Assembly (NCBI GenBank): GCA_042568205.1
Contig: JBHPJE010000004.1
Coordinates: 1 to 64,000 of the forward strand
Source: JAUVDZ01 sp042568205
GTDB lineage: Bacteria > Patescibacteriota > Gracilibacteria > UBA1369 > PNNO01
Direction: 5' to 3'
Length of the DNA stretch: 64,000 bases
This document shows positions 24,283-33,157 of the stretch, piece after piece; positions within the stretch are counted from its first letter, which is position 1, and each line of letters begins with the position of its first letter. A program made the position numbers and the translations under genes. Below the pieces are notes generated by a model. It did no database searches, was not told where the DNA came from, and saw nothing but the letters and a program-made list of their open reading frames with translations.

Positions 24283-24840
24283 ATGAAAAAAATTGTCGCT
24301 ATTTCTATGCTGGCTGTGCTTTTATTTACTTTTAATGCGTGTGTTAAGCCTGCTGCAACCTTTGATGATGCTGCAAATCAAACAATCACAACTCTTAAAA
24401 ACAAAGATTTAGATACTTTGGAAACTCTAATTCACCCAGAAAAAGGTGTTAGACTCTCTCCTTATGCAACTGTTGATACAAAAAAAGATGTAATTTTAAA
24501 ACCATTTGAATTAAACGATGGTAGTTCAAGATTGTGGGGACAATATGATGGGACTGGTCTTCCAATCACCCTTACCTTAAATGAATATTTTGATAAATTT
24601 GTTTTTAGTGCTGATTTCGAAAATGCGCCGCAAATAAAGAAAAATGAGATAATTGGATCGGGAAATTCTTTAAATAATCTTGAAAAAGTCTATGGAGAAG
24701 CAAATTTTATTGAATATCACTTTCCTGAATTTGATCCAGAGATGTATGGCATGGACTGGCAAAGTTTAAGACTGGTTTTTGAGGAATATGAAGGTGAATT
24801 TAAACTTGTTGGGATCATTCACGATCAATGGACAATCTAA
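24283..24840 (+). CDS. Predicted lipoprotein (185 aa)
   Basis: The start is placed at the ATG at 24283, giving MKKIVAISMLAVLLFTFNAC with lipobox FNAC (C20). The longer open frame from 24229 would put 18 unlikely residues before a perfect lipoprotein signal. The mature part (DDAANQTITTLKNKDLDTLETLIHP) resembles the small alpha+beta domains of DUF4878/NTF2-like lipoproteins, which is a tentative reading. It is divergent from the subtilase gene with about 100 bases between. Function is unknown. Confidence 0.8.
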   Translation: MKKIVAISMLAVLLFTFNACVKPAATFDDAANQTITTLKNKDLDTLETLIHPEKGVRLSPYATVDTKKDVILKPFELNDGSSRLWGQYDGTGLPITLTLNEYFDKFVFSADFENAPQIKKNEIIGSGNSLNNLEKVYGEANFIEYHFPEFDPEMYGMDWQSLRLVFEEYEGEFKLVGIIHDQWTI

Positions 24841-24857
24841 AGAAAGTATGATATAAT
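24829..24857 (+). promoter_or_regulatory. Promoter for the 58-aa / 293-aa gene pair
   Basis: TGGACA (24829-24834), 17 bases and TATAAT (24852-24857). The -35 box lies inside the end of the upstream lipoprotein gene. The start codon is at 24880. Confidence 0.6.
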
Positions 24858-24879
24858 ATATGTGAAATAAAAATAAATA

Positions 24880-25056
24880 ATGGCTGATAGTAAAGCAAAA
24901 CAAGATGTACTCAAGAAGCTACAAATTGCTTCTAAATACAAAAAAATTAAAACCGTCCTTGCCAAAGAAACAGACAAGGTTGGAGAATTTAAAGTAAAAC
25001 AAAAAGATCAAAAAGAAATAGATGAAATAAAACAAAAACTAAATGAGAAACGCTAA
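24880..25056 (+). CDS. Small Lys-rich coiled-coil protein (58 aa)
   Basis: A 58-residue protein, MADSKAKQDVLKKLQIASKY at its start and KQKLNEKR at its end, almost wholly charged and helical. It overlaps the next gene by 14 bases in another frame, which argues for translational coupling and for it being real. It resembles in size, composition and position the 54-aa gene at 1361. No function is known. Confidence 0.7.
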   Translation: MADSKAKQDVLKKLQIASKYKKIKTVLAKETDKVGEFKVKQKDQKEIDEIKQKLNEKR

Positions 25057-25924
25057 TCAACCAGACAATTTAGAACAAGTACAAGCTCCAACTCCAGCAA
25101 TGGATAATGTTGCAATGCAGCATATTAAAAATCATGAATACGAAAGTGCTTATGCACCTTTATCTAGAGCAGAATATGCGGATACGCAATGGAATAATTT
25201 AAGCAAAGGGATCGATAATGCTTCATTACCAGAAGATCCAAATAGAAAAGAACCCTTAAGTCCTGAAGAATATGAGGCAGCTCAAAAGGAGCAGATTAAA
25301 GAAGATGCTGATAATTTTGGTGCAGAAGCTAGTCCAGAAATGGAAATGAATAATGAATCTATAGTTTTAATCGAAGAGGTAAATGTTTTAATTGAAAAAT
25401 TATTAGAGGAAGTTGCTGCAGCGCGAGAGCAAATTGGGAAGTTGAAAGAAAACGCTTCTACAACAACGTTATTTCCAATAATTGGTGGAATTTCTAAGAT
25501 TTTTAAACAACGGAAATATAAAAAAATAATGGCAAGAGTAAAGGAAGCTCAAGCAAAACTTCAGGATAAAACCGGAGAATTACAACAACGGATAGAGATC
25601 GACAATTTAAGCCCAGATTTAAGCAACAAATCAATGACTACTTCAGGAATTGCAGATATTGGAGAATTAGCTAGTGCTGTAGGCTCATTAAGTAATTGTG
25701 CAATGATCTTTGGTGGAGTTTCAGGATTATTTGATATAATAGGCACTGATAATGCATTTAAAAATCATGAAAAGTTAATTAGAACAGATGTTAAGCTTGA
25801 AGATATTGAAGGTCAATTACAAAATGCGCAGGTAGGAAATACCGAATCTTTAGCAAAATTAAAAGTTAGAAGAGATTATTATAGAGATGGAGTAATTGAA
25901 AATGCTCAAAGATTAGCAGCCTAA
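25043..25924 (+). CDS. Hypothetical coiled-coil protein (293 aa)
   Basis: A 293-residue protein with an acidic, disordered N-terminus of about 100 residues, a coiled coil (about 105-145), a basic patch (KQRKYKKIMARVKEAQAKLQ) with a second coiled coil (about 155-190), a weakly hydrophobic stretch (about 208-238: IGELASAVGSLSNCAMIFGG) and a charged C-terminus. The helical hairpin plan is seen, but no family is recognised. Its start overlaps the 58-aa gene, and its end overlaps the convergent gene at 25921 by four bases. Confidence 0.75.
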   Translation: MRNANQPDNLEQVQAPTPAMDNVAMQHIKNHEYESAYAPLSRAEYADTQWNNLSKGIDNASLPEDPNRKEPLSPEEYEAAQKEQIKEDADNFGAEASPEMEMNNESIVLIEEVNVLIEKLLEEVAAAREQIGKLKENASTTTLFPIIGGISKIFKQRKYKKIMARVKEAQAKLQDKTGELQQRIEIDNLSPDLSNKSMTTSGIADIGELASAVGSLSNCAMIFGGVSGLFDIIGTDNAFKNHEKLIRTDVKLEDIEGQLQNAQVGNTESLAKLKVRRDYYRDGVIENAQRLAA

Positions 25925-26610
25925 TCTTTTGCTTCAGGGTCCTCAATATCTTTCAACTCTTTTTGTTTTAAAACTTTATCTGCTACTTTTTCCATAATTC
26001 CACTTAAAAAGAACTGGCTGAAATCCTTTAAATCTTCATAATTAGCTTCTTCTTTATGTTTTTCAAGATAATCTCTTAATATAAAAGCACATAATTGAAC
26101 TAAAGGTAAAATAACATGCTTATCTGAATCTAGTGCAGTCTGTAATAACTTATGTGGATTATCCAAAGCCGATGAAAGAATGCTTTTAAGCCAATCGTCA
26201 ATCCTAACTTTCAGCTTAACTGGAAGGAGTTGATCTTTATCCATTGTTGCAAGAGACATCTCTTCAATATCTTTAGATTTTTCAGGAGCTTTTAAAAGAG
26301 TCTTGCTTTCATCTTCATTCAAAACATCCTCATTTCCTAACAAAACAATACTTAGGATAAAAATTGAAGGTATATTTTGTTCTAAAAGACGCGCAATTAG
26401 TAACATGATATCCTTTTTTTGATGATTTTTAACAAATCTAAGAAGAATCTTTATAAGTTTTTCTTCCTTTTTACGTACTTTCTGCTCCCCTTTTTGAATA
26501 GCTTTAATCTGAGCTTGTGCAGCTTTTATTCGCTCTTTAAACTTTTCAAATGATGCTTCATCTACTCCACCAGAGTCATCTACACCACCAAAAATTTCAA
26601 AATCACTCAT
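25921..26610 (-). CDS. Hypothetical helical protein (229 aa)
   Basis: A 229-residue soluble, Lys/Glu/Leu-rich protein. An N-terminal coiled coil (about 15-55) is followed by helices with long aliphatic runs (DIMLLIARLLEQNIPSIFIL, about 68-87) that look like packed repeat helices rather than membrane spans. Start context is ATAATATATGAG. It is the third gene of a minus-strand run that begins with rpmA, with gaps of 18 bases (rpmA to 85-aa gene) and 3 bases (85-aa gene to this one). No known family. Confidence 0.75.
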   Translation of the reverse strand: MSDFEIFGGVDDSGGVDEASFEKFKERIKAAQAQIKAIQKGEQKVRKKEEKLIKILLRFVKNHQKKDIMLLIARLLEQNIPSIFILSIVLLGNEDVLNEDESKTLLKAPEKSKDIEEMSLATMDKDQLLPVKLKVRIDDWLKSILSSALDNPHKLLQTALDSDKHVILPLVQLCAFILRDYLEKHKEEANYEDLKDFSQFFLSGIMEKVADKVLKQKELKDIEDPEAKD

Positions 26611-26613
26611 ATA

Positions 26614-26871
26614 TTATGATGCACTACCTGGTGCAATTAAATTATATATCCATGCAAATAATAGACCACCAATTAATCCATCAATAAATCCCCAAATTAA
26701 ACCAGCAACAGCTCCCTGTAAACTAATTTCATAATAAGGATAAACACCGATCATAAGTTCAGCAATGTGAGTTAAATAATTAGCATAAAGTGCTAATAGG
26801 GTCATAATTAAAAAACCTAGGCCTGATAGAATTCCCATTGCAAGCCCAACTGCTTTAGGTGAAAGCTTCAT
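26614..26871 (-). CDS. Small two-helix membrane protein, holin-like/DUF5676-type
   Basis: An 85-residue protein with two membrane helices (about 9-30 and 50-78). Its signature GLAMGILSGLGFLIMTLLAL...AVAGLIWGFIDGLIGGLLFAWIYN matches small membrane proteins that databases often label bacteriophage holin or DUF5676, which are common in archaea and CPR genomes and not linked to phage. Role unknown. It lies between rpmA and the 229-aa gene on the same strand. Confidence 0.7.
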   Translation of the reverse strand: MKLSPKAVGLAMGILSGLGFLIMTLLALYANYLTHIAELMIGVYPYYEISLQGAVAGLIWGFIDGLIGGLLFAWIYNLIAPGSAS

Positions 26872-26889
26872 TTTGGAAAGGGTTAATTG

Positions 26890-27180
26890 TTATTTTGATG
26901 ATTTTTTTTCAAGGATATTTATAAAAACATCTTTGAATTTTCTACCATCATATTTTGTAGTCTGTTTTTCAGTGAATTTAACTTCTCCTGTAGTTAATGC
27001 GAAAAGAGTGTGATCTTTCCCCATTCCAACTTTATCACCTGCATGAAATTTAGTCCCTCTTTGACGAACTAAAATGCTTCCTGCACTTACTACTTCACCA
27101 CCAAATGCTTTTACTCCCAGCCGCTTCGCCACCGAATCACGACCGTTCTTGGTTGATCCTCCTGCTTTCTTCTTAGACAT
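26890..27180 (-). CDS. rpmA: 50S ribosomal protein L27
   Basis: A 96-residue protein with the family signature: KKAGGSTKNGRDSVAKRLGVK (residues 4-24) and the G-S-I-L-VRQRGTKFHAG(D)KVGMGKDHTLFA segment. L27 sits in the large subunit with its N-terminal tail reaching the peptidyl-transferase centre. No cleavable N-terminal extension is present. Its usual partner rplU (L21) is not next to it; instead two small unknown genes follow on the same strand. The start codon lies in TTTTTATATG without a Shine-Dalgarno. Confidence 0.97.
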   Translation of the reverse strand: MSKKKAGGSTKNGRDSVAKRLGVKAFGGEVVSAGSILVRQRGTKFHAGDKVGMGKDHTLFALTTGEVKFTEKQTTKYDGRKFKDVFINILEKKSSK

Positions 27181-27250
27181 ATAAAAAAATTATTAATTTA
27201 AGCATGATGATTTTAGTTGAATTATAGCTGAAATGCAAGAGAAAATGAGT

Positions 27251-27303
27251 TTCTTAACCAAAGGACTTTGGTTAAGAAAGGACTTTGCTAGAAAAAGTCC
27301 TTT
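27251..27303. repeat. Two interlocked palindromes upstream of the M23 gene
   Basis: A perfect 13-bp inverted repeat (TTCTTAACCAAAG / CTTTGGTTAAGAA, 27251-27278) runs directly into a second one (AAAGGACTTT / AAAGTCCTTT, 27277-27303). They share the word AAAGGACTTTG, which occurs twice. In RNA they could form two hairpins, or one of two alternatives. They lie between rpmA and the M23 gene. Confidence 0.7.
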
Positions 27304-27319
27304 GCCTCTCCCAAACCCC

Positions 27320-27348
27320 TTTAAATAAGATTAAAAATAGTGTATAAT
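27320..27348 (+). promoter_or_regulatory. Promoter for the M23 gene
   Basis: TTTAAA (27320-27325), 17 bases and TATAAT (27343-27348). The 18 bases from the -10 box on are identical to those at 1551. Confidence 0.5.
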
Positions 27349-27382
27349 ATATAGATAAAATTGCGCTTAGATAAAACAAAAA

Positions 27383-28858
27383 ATGAAAAAAATCACAAAC
27401 ACGCTTAAAGGAAAAATTGGGATATTAACAATCTTTGTATTGGTGCTTCCGCTTGTAACTGTTTATGCAGAAGATGCTCCGGAAGATGAAAAAGTGCCAG
27501 TTGAAATTTCGCAAAATACTAAAAATCAGCAATTTTTACTACAATTAAAGCATCAGCTTCAAAATTCTAGAAATGATTATTTTCAGATTGGTAAAAGCGT
27601 TGATGATGCAAAAGAACGATTGCTTGAAACCGCAGATTCAATAAGCCTTCTTAATAAGCAATTAGCAAATTTTGATTATCTAATCGGGAATTCTCAAGCA
27701 AAAATTGTAAATGTCCAAAAGCAGATTGCTCAAAAAAGAAATCAAATTTCAGTAATAAAAGAAGATATTGATATTAAAAAAATCGAACTTGAAAATCAAA
27801 AACTCCTTCTTAAAGATTATCTTAAGCTGCTTTATTTACAAGAAAACGATTTCTTTGATAAAGCTGGAAATGCCGATATTTCTGCTTCAAAACTTCTTTT
27901 AGGTGACGCATCAGTTGGAGACTCTTTTAAGAAAATTGAATACTTTAGCATCCTTGAACAAACAGGTCAGAATATTTTCACTAAACTCGACACTATCAAA
28001 GAAGAATATCGAGTAAAAAGGACTGAGCTGCAACAAACAAGGCAAAAATTAACAAAGCTTGATGTTGATCTAAAAGAAGAGCAAAAAACTATGAAGCTTC
28101 AAAAAAATGCTAAATATCACCTGCTAAAACAAACAGAAGGTGAAGAGGAGATTTATAGAGAGCTAATCGCTCAATCAAAACGTGAACAGCTAGAAATTAT
28201 TCAGGAAATAAATGTTCTCAAGCAAAATCTTTTATTTGTTCAGGAAAAAATTGCAGAAGATGGTGAGAATTTCAATCCAGATAATTATCAGGATCTAATA
28301 AATCCAAATATCAGAGCGATTTATGATTTTGAAATGGCTGCTGAATTTGCAACGGGTGAAAAACTTAATTGGCCGGTTGAGCCGACTCGTGGTATTTCTG
28401 CATATTTCCGCGATTCTTCTTATAAGGCGGTGTTTGGAATTCCGCATAACGCAATTGACATTCCTATTCTTCAGGAATCTTCAGTTAGGGCTCCTGCTGC
28501 GGGTGTTGTTTATAAGGTTAAAGATAATGGTGATAACTCGTATGCATATGTGATTATTGCCCATAAAGGAGGCCTGCTTACTGTTTATGGCCATTTAACT
28601 GAAATACTTGTTGATGAGCGTGATATTGTGCTTCCTGGCGAAGTTATAGGTCTTTCTGGTGGTATTCCTGGCACAAAAGGAGCAGGATATTTAACTACAG
28701 GGGCACACTTGCACTTTGAAGTTATTAAAAATGGTGTTCATATAAATCCATTATTCATGCTGGATTTAGAGAAACTGTCAGAAGATTATATTCCAGAATC
28801 AATGAAAGAAAAAGAGGATGAAGAGGAAGAAGTTGAAAGTGAAGAAGAAAAAGACTAA
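27383..28858 (+). CDS. EnvC/NlpD-like murein hydrolase with M23 (LytM) domain
   Basis: A 491-residue protein. A signal peptide (about residues 12-30, ending VYAED) is followed by a long coiled coil (about 45-300), as in EnvC and other activators or hydrolases of cell-wall splitting. The LytM/M23 domain is about 345-465: the zinc ligands H355 and D359 (HNAID), and the HxH motif H442-L-H444 (GAHLHFE). All four metal-site residues are present, so endopeptidase activity on peptidoglycan is plausible. An acidic tail (EEEEVESEEEKD) ends it. It has its own promoter and is followed after 27 bases by the YjbQ gene. Confidence 0.9.
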   Translation: MKKITNTLKGKIGILTIFVLVLPLVTVYAEDAPEDEKVPVEISQNTKNQQFLLQLKHQLQNSRNDYFQIGKSVDDAKERLLETADSISLLNKQLANFDYLIGNSQAKIVNVQKQIAQKRNQISVIKEDIDIKKIELENQKLLLKDYLKLLYLQENDFFDKAGNADISASKLLLGDASVGDSFKKIEYFSILEQTGQNIFTKLDTIKEEYRVKRTELQQTRQKLTKLDVDLKEEQKTMKLQKNAKYHLLKQTEGEEEIYRELIAQSKREQLEIIQEINVLKQNLLFVQEKIAEDGENFNPDNYQDLINPNIRAIYDFEMAAEFATGEKLNWPVEPTRGISAYFRDSSYKAVFGIPHNAIDIPILQESSVRAPAAGVVYKVKDNGDNSYAYVIIAHKGGLLTVYGHLTEILVDERDIVLPGEVIGLSGGIPGTKGAGYLTTGAHLHFEVIKNGVHINPLFMLDLEKLSEDYIPESMKEKEDEEEEVESEEEKD

Positions 28859-28885
28859 AGTTAGAGTAGTTCTTAACTTTATGTT

Positions 28886-29302
28886 ATGGCTACTCATACT
28901 GAGTATTTAATGTTCAATACTAAAGATCGTTACGACACAGTTCATATAACAAATGAAGTGGCGGATATTGTTGCAGAAAGTGGGATTGTCGAAGGGATGT
29001 GTCTTGTTTCTGCTATGCATATTACTGCTGGTGTTTATGTTAATGATTTAGAAAGTGGTTTGATTGAGGATATTCATGAATGGCTTGAAAAGCTTGCTCC
29101 GTTTGGTGAAAACTATCGACATCATCAAACAGGTGAAGATAATGGAGATGCTCATTTAAAAAGAATTTTAATTGGTCATCAGGTTATTATTCCAATAACT
29201 GAAGGTAAAATGGATTTAGGTAGATGGGAGCAGATATTTTATGCTGAATTTGATGGTCGTCGTAAAAAACGTGTAATTGTTAAAGTAATGGGAGAAAGAT
29301 GA
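28886..29302 (+). CDS. YjbQ/UPF0047 family protein
   Basis: A 138-residue protein matching the whole length of the UPF0047 (YjbQ) family: ITAGVYVNDLESGLIEDI (about 47-65), NYRHHQTGEDNGDAHLKRIL with several conserved His, and GRWEQIFYAEFDG. The family folds as a beta-sandwich trimer, and some members have weak thiamine-phosphate synthase activity; the physiological role is not settled. It overlaps the nth gene by four bases (ATGA), and its TGA stop shows that UGA is read as stop in this genome. Confidence 0.92.
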   Translation: MATHTEYLMFNTKDRYDTVHITNEVADIVAESGIVEGMCLVSAMHITAGVYVNDLESGLIEDIHEWLEKLAPFGENYRHHQTGEDNGDAHLKRILIGHQVIIPITEGKMDLGRWEQIFYAEFDGRRKKRVIVKVMGER

Positions 29303-29931
29303 AAAAAAATGCATACGAATATTTCGATAGATTAAGCAAAATGTATCCAAATCCAAAATGTGCATTAAATTTTAGCAGTGCCTGGGAACTTTTGGTTGCA
29401 ACTATTTTGAGTGCTCAATGTACGGATAAGAGAGTAAATTTAATTACTCCCCAATTGTTTAAAGAACTTCCAACAATGCAAGACTACATTGATGTTGAAC
29501 AAGGGCATCTTGAACAATTAATTAGATCAAGTGGTTTCTTTAGAAATAAGGCAAAAAACATAAAGGCAGCTGCAAAAACACTGGTTGAACAATTTAATAG
29601 TACGGTCCCTGATGAAATGGATGATTTGTTAAAGATTCCTGGGATAGCCAGAAAATCTGCAAATGTGCTTTTATTTGTTTGGTTTGGTAAAAATGAAGGA
29701 GTAGTTGTGGATACACATGTAAAAAGGCTCTCAAATCGCTTAGGACTAACGAAAGAACAAAATCCAGTAAAGATAGAAAGAGACTTAATGAAACTTTTTA
29801 AACAAAAGGATTGGGGAATGTTTTCATACTATCTTGTAGATCATGGGAGAGCGCTTTGTAAAGCCCCTACTCCAAAATGCGCATTGTGTAAATTGAATGA
29901 TATTTGCCCAAGCGCAAAAAAGTACCTTTAA
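29299..29931 (+). CDS. nth: Endonuclease III (DNA glycosylase/AP lyase)
   Basis: A 210-residue protein of normal length. The helix-hairpin-helix is IPGIARKSANVLL (113-125) with catalytic K119, and the catalytic aspartate is D138 in VVVDTH. The C-terminal [4Fe-4S] loop has C187-x6-C194-x2-C197-x5-C203, the exact family spacing. It removes oxidised pyrimidines and cleaves the abasic site in base-excision repair. It is translationally coupled to the YjbQ gene by an ATGA overlap. Confidence 0.97.
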   Translation: MKKNAYEYFDRLSKMYPNPKCALNFSSAWELLVATILSAQCTDKRVNLITPQLFKELPTMQDYIDVEQGHLEQLIRSSGFFRNKAKNIKAAAKTLVEQFNSTVPDEMDDLLKIPGIARKSANVLLFVWFGKNEGVVVDTHVKRLSNRLGLTKEQNPVKIERDLMKLFKQKDWGMFSYYLVDHGRALCKAPTPKCALCKLNDICPSAKKYL

Positions 29932-29996
29932 ATTGTAACGAAAGGCATCAAAACTGGTTAAATATTAGGAGAAAACAGTTAACCTTTATTTTTGTT

Positions 29997-31868
29997 ATGA
30001 GCTCACCAGAACAACAAACACATACAACCATTGAAGAGAGTATTTTTGAATCAATAATGCCAATAACTGATCGAGAGGTCAGAAAAGCCATTATTAGAAG
30101 AAAATGTGCTGAACTTGGTAAAAGTTTGGGCTTCGAAGAAGTGCAAGGTAAAGTATTAGCTCAGTATTATTTTAAAATGTTAGATATTGATCCTGAAAGA
30201 GCAGATAAATTTTGGGAAGCATTATACAACCTGCATTACCATGCTACTGACCCTGTTGCAACTAAACAAAATTTAACAATACTTTCAGGTTTAACAACTG
30301 AGTCAGGTTTAACTTATTTGTGGAACTTAGCCCAAGGAATTATTAGAGGTGAATATGAAGTTTTACATGGTGATATAATGCCTGGAACAAGATGCTATTT
30401 TCTTTATTACAGAGCAGATGCAGAGGATCAACGTAAAAATCCTAAAAGACATGCTTCATTAAAAACAGCTAGAGAACTAGTAGATGGAATAGTTCTTACT
30501 AAACCACCTCTTGGTCTTAGAAAACAAGATTTTGTTGGGCTTAGCAAATATGAAACCGATCAATTTAGAGGCATTTGCAAAACAATAGGTAAGCATATTG
30601 ATGTACTTTTAAATGCAAAAGTAGAGATTGAAGATATATTTGAATATTTTGAATGGATTAAAAGTAAATTAAATTCAATTATTAAAGAATTAGGTGTTTC
30701 TGAAGAAATCAAAGCAAGATATCAAATATTTGTTGATTCTGTTGTTGTTAATTATTTAAGTGAATTGTATGATTATGCATCTGATATGAGTGAAAAAGAA
30801 CAAGAGAATGAATTTGTAAGAGATATCATGAACGAATCTTTTGTGATCTTTAATGGAACAGTAGACGATGACCATATTGGGATTCCACCTGTTGAACGAC
30901 TTCGAGCTGAATGGAGCAGTCTTAAAACTAACTTAACTGCTTTTCATCAGGATCCACAAAATGCAAATGATGCAATGTTTGGGACTTCAGCTAATAATAA
31001 CGCTTTAGATCAAACAGTATTTTTTGTGGGAGGGGCAACACCAGTTCTGGGAGAACCTATTCCTACAAAATCTCAAGAGCAAGCTCCATCAGATCGTAAA
31101 AAAACACAGTTTGGTTTCCCAGCTTACAGGGGAGATATATTAGAATCCAAACATCATGACGAGCCTGTCCCAGAGAAAGTTAAAGCTGTTGCTCCACAAA
31201 TGATAGGAACTCCAAATGCGCAACCAGAACCTACACCTCAGCCTAAACCTACACCTACTCCTCAGGTAGTTGCTGCATCTGTACAAGATTCACTTAAAGG
31301 AACAAAACTTGGCATGACTACTTTAACAGATGAAGTACCAATTATCACTAAATCTGAACAAGGTAGTGAACCTCTAGCAGCCCAAGTTGAAGAGAAGACT
31401 GTAGTTCCAGAAGAATCCCTACAATCTCCTACTGCTTTATTTGAAGAAATAAGGGGGAAGATGCCTTCATATAAAATAAAGAGTAAAATGCGTGCGTATA
31501 TTGCAAAGCAGGGTATAATTCCTAGATTGGATAATTATGAGAAAGAGTTAAAAACATTTTTAAATGGAGTTGAAATTTCTCAAATATATTCAGATTTGGA
31601 AGAAGTTCTTAGAAGAGCAACAGATCCATTATATATAATCCAACAGAAAGCTGAAGAAATTAGAAATAGATTAGATGAGTTGAAAAAAAGGCGAAAAGAA
31701 TTTACTGGTGGATGGTGGTCAATATCACTTAGAGGCCTAGGTAAGAAGGGAAAAGGCGTAAATCAAGAAATGACAGAATATTTTGATCAAATAGATTCGG
31801 TTATCGAAGAATTGTGGGAAAAGGAAATTACGACTACGTTAAACAAATTTGCTAAACAATATGCTTAG
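29997..31868 (+). CDS. Hypothetical protein (623 aa)
   Basis: The start is set at the ATG at 29997 (MSSPEQQTHTT). The longer open frame from 29904 overlaps nth and looks like read-through in a different frame. The protein is soluble and mostly helical: an N-terminal globular part (about 1-310), a Pro/Gln/Thr-rich flexible linker (about 350-500, with PQPEPTPQPKPTPTPQ-like sequence in shorter pieces), then a coiled-coil C-terminus (about 510-623). No catalytic motif or membrane segment is seen. It converges with the permease gene, overlapping its end by four bases. Confidence 0.75.
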   Translation: MSSPEQQTHTTIEESIFESIMPITDREVRKAIIRRKCAELGKSLGFEEVQGKVLAQYYFKMLDIDPERADKFWEALYNLHYHATDPVATKQNLTILSGLTTESGLTYLWNLAQGIIRGEYEVLHGDIMPGTRCYFLYYRADAEDQRKNPKRHASLKTARELVDGIVLTKPPLGLRKQDFVGLSKYETDQFRGICKTIGKHIDVLLNAKVEIEDIFEYFEWIKSKLNSIIKELGVSEEIKARYQIFVDSVVVNYLSELYDYASDMSEKEQENEFVRDIMNESFVIFNGTVDDDHIGIPPVERLRAEWSSLKTNLTAFHQDPQNANDAMFGTSANNNALDQTVFFVGGATPVLGEPIPTKSQEQAPSDRKKTQFGFPAYRGDILESKHHDEPVPEKVKAVAPQMIGTPNAQPEPTPQPKPTPTPQVVAASVQDSLKGTKLGMTTLTDEVPIITKSEQGSEPLAAQVEEKTVVPEESLQSPTALFEEIRGKMPSYKIKSKMRAYIAKQGIIPRLDNYEKELKTFLNGVEISQIYSDLEEVLRRATDPLYIIQQKAEEIRNRLDELKKRRKEFTGGWWSISLRGLGKKGKGVNQEMTEYFDQIDSVIEELWEKEITTTLNKFAKQYA

Positions 31869-33157
31869 TTAGCACTGCTTTTCTCAAAACTCAGAATAAA
31901 CAAATAAACAACTATTCCGGTCAGAATCAATCCAAATCCTCCAAGAACTATCATTGTTTCTATTTGAGATAAAAAGAATATGCAAGTTAGAAATCCAAAA
32001 AATGCTAATATTGGCATTTTCCCTAAATTTAGAGGCATTTTGAATTTTCTCTCAACTTCTGGCTGTTTAAATCTTAATGCAATAACTACAAGATTGATAA
32101 CTGCAAATGTTATAAATACAGTGAAATTAGTTAATTCTGCAATTAATCCAACATCACTAATAAAGCTGAATAAAATTGCTAATCCCATAACAGTCCAAAT
32201 TGCAACATGTGGTGTTTTTCTTTTCTTATGTACCTTACGGAATGGTTTTAGAAGCTTGTAGTATCTCGATATTCCATATAAAGTTCTTGAACCAGTAATT
32301 AAACCAATTAAAACAGTATTTCCAGTTGAAAATAATGCAATAACTGAAATTGCAATGAAAGCATTATTACCAAGAACCATCTCTGCGACAGTCGCAAGAG
32401 GAGCGCTTGAAGCAGCTAAAACCTGCCAATCTAAAACACTAACAGCTGCAATAGCAACCATTAAATATAAAGCAGTAGTGATTCCAATAGAAAGTAATAA
32501 AGCCAAAGGGATTGTACGTCTTGGATTTTTTACTTCTTCAGTTAATTTAATCACACTTTCAAATCCTAAAAATGCAAAAAATACTAAAGCTGATGCTTTA
32601 AATACACCTTCAATTCCATGAGGCATATCAAGTAGTGCAACATCTTGTCCGTAAAAGATCCCTAATCCAATAATTACTAGTAATCCTATTACTTCTAAAG
32701 AAGTAAAAAGTACATTGGTCCAAGCTGATTCTTTTATACTTCTATAATTAAGTATTGAGAATAGAATTATAATAACAATTGAAACAAGAATTGTATTATC
32801 AAAATTAAATAAAGCAGAAAAATAACCTGCAAAACCTGTTGCAACAGCTGCCGATGCAATAATGGCACCTAGTAAAACAAAATATCCTATAAAAAAGGCT
32901 AAACCACGGCCAAATGCTTCTTTGGTATATTTATATTCCCCTGCATCATCCGGAAACATTGATGAAAGTTCAGCATAGGCAAGCCCTGTCAATAAAGCAA
33001 CAACAGCAGAAAGAATGAATGCAAACCATACAGCATTACCTGCTGTAGCAGTTGCTTCACCGATTAAAACATACACTCCAGCACCTAATATCAATCCTAC
33101 TCCGATTGCAGTTGCATGAAATAATCCTAATTCACGTTTTAAAGTTGGTTGATTCAT
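31865..33157 (-). CDS. APC-superfamily amino acid permease
   Basis: A 430-residue integral membrane protein with about 12 hydrophobic helices. The first helix carries GVGLILGAGVYVLIGEA, the broken-helix GxG substrate motif of the APC fold. FAFLGFESVIKLTEEVKNPRRTIP is the conserved helix 6 / loop region. It probably brings in amino acids or related amines by proton or substrate exchange, which suits an amino-acid auxotroph with a small genome. The substrate cannot be read from sequence. Its start overlaps the end of the 1446-aa gene by four bases, so the two may share a transcript. Confidence 0.92.
   Translation of the reverse strand: MNQPTLKRELGLFHATAIGVGLILGAGVYVLIGEATATAGNAVWFAFILSAVVALLTGLAYAELSSMFPDDAGEYKYTKEAFGRGLAFFIGYFVLLGAIIASAAVATGFAGYFSALFNFDNTILVSIVIIILFSILNYRSIKESAWTNVLFTSLEVIGLLVIIGLGIFYGQDVALLDMPHGIEGVFKASALVFFAFLGFESVIKLTEEVKNPRRTIPLALLLSIGITTALYLMVAIAAVSVLDWQVLAASSAPLATVAEMVLGNNAFIAISVIALFSTGNTVLIGLITGSRTLYGISRYYKLLKPFRKVHKKRKTPHVAIWTVMGLAILFSFISDVGLIAELTNFTVFITFAVINLVVIALRFKQPEVERKFKMPLNLGKMPILAFFGFLTCIFFLSQIETMIVLGGFGLILTGIVVYLFILSFEKSSAN

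Noticed and set aside
26614..26871. Phage holin marking a prophage
   Set aside because: The small two-helix protein resembles a widespread non-phage family, and no phage structural or lysis genes lie nearby.
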